In this document: positions 5,091-7,147 of the stretch, piece after piece
Layout of the letters: every line of letters begins with the position of its first letter
How positions within the stretch are numbered: the stretch's first letter is position 1
DNA from: an uncultured Prevotella sp.
GTDB lineage: Bacteria > Bacteroidota > Bacteroidia > Bacteroidales > Bacteroidaceae
DNA: 7,147 nucleotides
Direction: 5' to 3'
Assembly (NCBI GenBank): GCA_900547085.1
Contig: URFI01000124.1
Coordinates: 1 to 7,147 of the forward strand
Translations under genes and position numbers: made by a program
The notes under the pieces: model-generated
What the model was told of the DNA's origin: nothing
The model's database searches: none
What the model saw: the letters and a program-made list of their open reading frames with translations, nothing else

Positions 5091-5122
5091 GGCCTAACAG
5101 GAACGATCAATCCTGTTAGGCC
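5091..5122 (+). terminator. Strong intrinsic terminator of the protease gene
   Basis: GGCCTAACAGGA (5091-5102) pairs perfectly over 12 bp with TCCTGTTAGGCC (5111-5122) around an eight-base loop, followed by TTGTTCTGTCT. It begins 22 bases after the protease stop codon. Confidence 0.85.
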
Positions 5123-5252
5123 TTGTTCTGTCTGGGCTGATGGGTCATTCGTCCGCCATCGGCTCAACACCTATAGTCTGCCACTTCTGACACCTTTTTT
5201 GCAAATATGTATAACGTTGATTTACAGTAGCTTATATCGTCCGTAGGAAAAG

Positions 5253-5323
5253 CATTGACTTTGCCCGCCAAAGTCATTGATATTGGGCATCAATGTCATT
5301 GAGTTTGGCGGGCAAAGTCAATG
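5253..5323. repeat. REP/BIME-like double palindrome
   Basis: CATTGACTTTGCCCGCCAAA (5253-5272) is the perfect reverse complement of 5304-5323, a 20-bp inverted repeat with a 31-base centre. That centre holds its own palindrome, CATTGAT (5275-5281) with ATCAATG (5289-5295). Each outer arm is also a hairpin by itself. On the left TGACTTTG and CAAAGTCA pair around CCCGC. On the right TCATTGAGTTTG and CAAAGTCAATGA pair with one mismatch around GCGGG. Two head-to-head hairpin units with complementary loops are the architecture of bacterial interspersed mosaic elements. No T-run follows, so termination is not its main role. Confidence 0.7.
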
Positions 5324-5450
5324 ATATTCTGCCAGCACAATATAAGATGAACGATTCTTTCCTGGTGGGTCAATCAACTTTTTTTATTTTCCACCTACAA
5401 AAAGAGCGATTTTTCTTGCCCCAACAGGCGTATAATTCAAGAATTTTCTA

Positions 5451-5458
5451 TAAATTTG
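5451..5458 (+). promoter_or_regulatory. Possible -7 box for the nfeD-stomatin operon
   Basis: TAAATTTG matches TAnnTTTG. I find no TTTG at 19-23 bases upstream. The small palindrome AATTC-AA-GAATT (5434-5445) lies in the spacer region instead, so the promoter may be activator-dependent or weak. Transcription would start near 5464, about 95 bases before the start codon. Confidence 0.4.
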
Positions 5459-5558
5459 TTGCGGATTGATATACAATTCGGCACCGTTTGCTTGCAGTGC
5501 GTTCCTTTTCCGGATGGCTCCACCTGCGGCGGTGTTTGTTTACCAAAACCTTATACAG

Positions 5559-6011
5559 ATGATAGAATACATTTCACAACATTTATGGCTCGTTTGGACC
5601 ATCGTAGCCATGCTCTGCCTGATCATCGAGCTGGGGTCGGGCGATTTCTTTGTCACCTGCTTCGCCATCGGCGCGCTGGGTGCCATGGTCAGCTCGCTCT
5701 TTGACGTGCCACTCTGGCTCCAGGTCATTATTTTCGCCGTGTGCTCGGTGGTGAGCCTCGTGTTCGTGCGCCCGCCATTGGTGCATGCCCTGCATGCCTC
5801 GGGTGAGAACCGGGTCAGCAACGCCGAGGCCCTCATTGGGCAAACCGGCACGGTGGAAGAGCCTATCACGGGCGACCAGAGCGGCTATGTCAAGATTGAC
5901 GGCGACGTGTGGAAGGCTGTCAGCACCGATTTGGAGACCATCCAGCGGGGTGAGCGGGTGCGCGTGGTCAGGATGGACAGCATCATCCTCACCGTGGAGC
6001 GGTGCCTGTAA
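5559..6011 (+). CDS. NfeD-like membrane protein with C-terminal OB fold
   Basis: This is a short NfeD-family protein that in most bacteria is encoded beside a stomatin-like protein and is thought to work with it in membrane microdomains. I choose ATG 5559 (150 residues, starting MIEYISQHLWLVW), because the open frame upstream to 5466 encodes a Pro/Ala-rich stretch that no NfeD protein needs. Three membrane helices lie at about 8-27, 30-48 and 52-71. The soluble OB-fold domain follows (about 85-150) with NAEALIGQTGTV, then GYVKIDGDVWKAVS and a final VRVVRMDSIILTVERCL, all typical of the family. The long N-terminal ClpP-like protease domain of other NfeD proteins is absent, so this is the short form. 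The stomatin gene begins 31 bases after its stop and is surely co-transcribed. Confidence 0.9.
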   Translation: MIEYISQHLWLVWTIVAMLCLIIELGSGDFFVTCFAIGALGAMVSSLFDVPLWLQVIIFAVCSVVSLVFVRPPLVHALHASGENRVSNAEALIGQTGTVEEPITGDQSGYVKIDGDVWKAVSTDLETIQRGERVRVVRMDSIILTVERCL

Positions 6012-6042
6012 CGCATGAATTATTCACCAAAAACTTCATATC

Positions 6043-6993
6043 ATGATTGCAACTTATGTGTTAGTGGCGATTGTTGTATTGGCCTTGATATTCGTCAAGC
6101 AGGCCATCATCATCATCCCACAGTCAGAAACCAAAATCGTAGAGCGCCTGGGCAAGTACTATGCCACTCTCAGTCCTGGCATCAACGTCATCATCCCGTT
6201 TATCGACCGTGCCAAGAACATCGTGACGCTCAACCGCGGCCGATACATCTACAGCACCAGCATCGACCTTCGCGAGCAGGTGTACGACTTTGACAAGCAG
6301 AATGTCATCACCAAGGACAACATTCAGATGCAAATCAATGCCCTGTTGTATTTCCAGATTGTAGACCCGTTCAAGGCCGTTTACGAAATCAACAACCTGC
6401 CCAACGCCATCGAGAAGCTCACACAGACCACCCTGCGTAACATCATCGGCGAACTGGAACTGGACCAGACACTCACCTCGCGCGACACCATCAACACCAA
6501 GTTGCGCGCCGTTCTCGACGACGCCACCAACAAGTGGGGCATCAAGGTGAACCGTGTGGAACTGCAAGACATCACGCCCCCCGAGAGCGTGTTGCAGGCC
6601 ATGGAGAAGCAGATGCAGGCCGAGCGCAACAAGCGTGCCACCATCTTGACCAGCGAGGGCGAGAAGCAAGCGGCCATCTTGCAGTCGGAAGGCGAGAAGA
6701 CCAGCACCATCAACCGCGCAGAGGCCACCAAGCAGCAGGCCATTCTCTTTGCCGAGGGTGAGGCCACAGCCCGCATTCGTAAGGCCGAGGCCGAGGCCAT
6801 CGCCATCCAGAAGATTACCGAGGCTGTGGGACAAAGCACCAATCCGGCCAATTACCTCCTGGCTCAGAAGTACATCGCCATGATGCAGGAGCTGGCTTCG
6901 GGCGACAAGTCAAAGACCGTGTACCTGCCTTACGAGGCCACCAACCTGCTTGGCAGCATCGGAGGCATTAAGGATTTGTTCAAGACTGAATAG
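6043..6993 (+). CDS. Stomatin-like SPFH/Band 7 protein (QmcA-like)
   Basis: This membrane-anchored protein assembles into large ring- or cage-like oligomers and is linked in bacteria to membrane microdomains and to control of membrane proteases. The 316 residues fit the family. One N-terminal membrane anchor (4-25) is followed by the Band 7 domain: SETKIVERLGKYYATLSPG at 28-46, VITKDNIQMQINALLYFQI at 88-106, LTQTTLRNIIGELELDQTL at 126-144, and WGIKVNRVELQDITPP at 165-180. Residues 183-262 are a long charged coiled coil rich in Glu, Lys and Ala. It includes two near-identical 11-residue units, SEGEKQAAILQ (204-214) and the related SEGEKTSTINR (215-225), the periodicity expected of SPFH coiled coils. 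A segment at 65-83 (RGRYIYSTSIDLREQVYDF) looks slightly longer than in E. coli QmcA. It is the second gene of the nfeD-like operon. Confidence 0.93.
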   Translation: MIATYVLVAIVVLALIFVKQAIIIIPQSETKIVERLGKYYATLSPGINVIIPFIDRAKNIVTLNRGRYIYSTSIDLREQVYDFDKQNVITKDNIQMQINALLYFQIVDPFKAVYEINNLPNAIEKLTQTTLRNIIGELELDQTLTSRDTINTKLRAVLDDATNKWGIKVNRVELQDITPPESVLQAMEKQMQAERNKRATILTSEGEKQAAILQSEGEKTSTINRAEATKQQAILFAEGEATARIRKAEAEAIAIQKITEAVGQSTNPANYLLAQKYIAMMQELASGDKSKTVYLPYEATNLLGSIGGIKDLFKTE

Positions 6994-7147
6994 CTAAACG
7001 CTTGCGTAGACAAAAGAGGTTGCCTTTTCTTAGCCTGAGGAACAGTAAGCACATTCATGTTAAGGCTAGTTCTATAAATTAGCTTTGTTAGTTTTTGAAC
7101 TTATTTTTGAGGTCAAAATGCAAGAGAGTGAAGGAGTGTAGCGAGCT
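6994..7147 (+). other. 3' flank of the stomatin gene, no gene seen
   Basis: AAAAGAGG and CCTTTT (about 7013-7028) form a weak stem followed by TTTTCTT, a possible terminator. TAGCCT (7031-7036) and AGGCTA (7063-7068) form a second weak stem. TAGCTTTG (7080-7087) fits a -7 box but has no -33 partner. The ATG at 7118 opens only seven codons. The window ends in the middle of what may be a palindrome (TAGCGAGCT). Confidence 0.35.

Larger units (their letters stand above)
5123..5558. other. Intergenic region before nfeD-like gene
   Basis: No gene is convincing here. A second hairpin (GCTGATGG at 5136-5143 with CCATCGGC at 5156-5163, one G-T pair) follows the terminator, and a T6 run lies at 5195-5200. 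The double palindrome at 5253-5323 is the main feature. A -7 box stands at 5451-5458. The frame leading into the NfeD protein is open back to 5466, but its first 31 residues look like untranslated leader rather than protein. Confidence 0.55.

Noticed and set aside
5159..5200. Minus-strand text reading RCQKWQTIGVEPMADE
   Set aside because: It looks like a protein end but has no start, no upstream gene and lies across hairpins. The evidence is too weak for a gene call.
5466..5558. N-terminal extension of the NfeD-like protein by 31 residues
   Set aside because: The extension is Pro/Ala-rich and would start right at the predicted transcription start. The family begins with the first membrane helix, which fits ATG 5559.
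6652..6717. Internal 33-bp near-repeat in the stomatin gene
   Set aside because: It encodes the expected 11-residue periodicity of the SPFH coiled coil and needs no separate explanation.
6124..6834. Long 236-codon minus-strand open frame opposite the stomatin gene
   Set aside because: The plus-strand frame is a clear SPFH protein. The minus frame is Leu/Gly-rich, of the kind produced opposite high-GC coding DNA.
7118..7141. Short frame MQESEGV near the window end
   Set aside because: Seven codons with no other support.
1..7147. CRISPR array, tRNA, rRNA or insertion sequence
   Set aside because: I saw no regularly spaced repeats, no cloverleaf, no rRNA segment and no transposase frame in the window.

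Overview
The window looks like chromosomal DNA of a Bacteroidota bacterium, most likely Prevotella or a close relative. The evidence is repeated promoter matches of the Bacteroidota type (TTTG, about 20 bases, TAnnTTTG), starts without strong Shine-Dalgarno sequences, and protein sequences typical of that phylum. This is inferred from style, since no rRNA or species marker is present.

Layout. Positions 1-206 hold the tail of an unrecognised gene, closed by a small hairpin. An AT-rich gap of about 350 bases follows, with a good promoter (348-379) and a start-less open frame. Next come pyrK and pyrD (559-2228), overlapping by 13 bases. They encode the electron-transfer and catalytic subunits of the NAD-dependent class 1B dihydroorotate dehydrogenase. 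A 42-residue candidate lipoprotein (2296-2424) follows. Its last codons lie in a large hairpin that probably ends transcription from both sides.

On the minus strand, a winged-helix regulator (2601-2885) and a six-helix membrane protein (2885-3511) form a tightly coupled pair. Their control region is the most interesting part of the window. A consensus minus-strand promoter (3679-3710) has a perfect 6-3-6 palindrome in its spacer. The same 18 bases recur 114 bp downstream in the leader. Between the two copies lie a short leader reading frame and an intrinsic-terminator-like hairpin. An AT-rich stretch of about 400 bases follows with two doubtful minus-strand frames. Part of it (4013-4086) repeats a 74-bp segment at 2454-2527 at about 89% identity.

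On the plus strand, a secreted M48-family zinc metalloprotease lipoprotein (4145-5068) ends in a 12-bp terminator. A gap follows with a REP/BIME-like double palindrome (5253-5323). Then come an NfeD-like membrane protein (5559-6011) and a stomatin/SPFH protein (6043-6993), a conserved pair thought to organise membrane microdomains. The last 154 bases hold no gene I can support.

The three functional groups (pyrimidine synthesis, a regulator/membrane-protein switch, envelope quality control) look like neighbours rather than one pathway. The coding content is mostly familiar. What is new, if anything, lies in the control region at 3577-3710 and in the repeated sequences.
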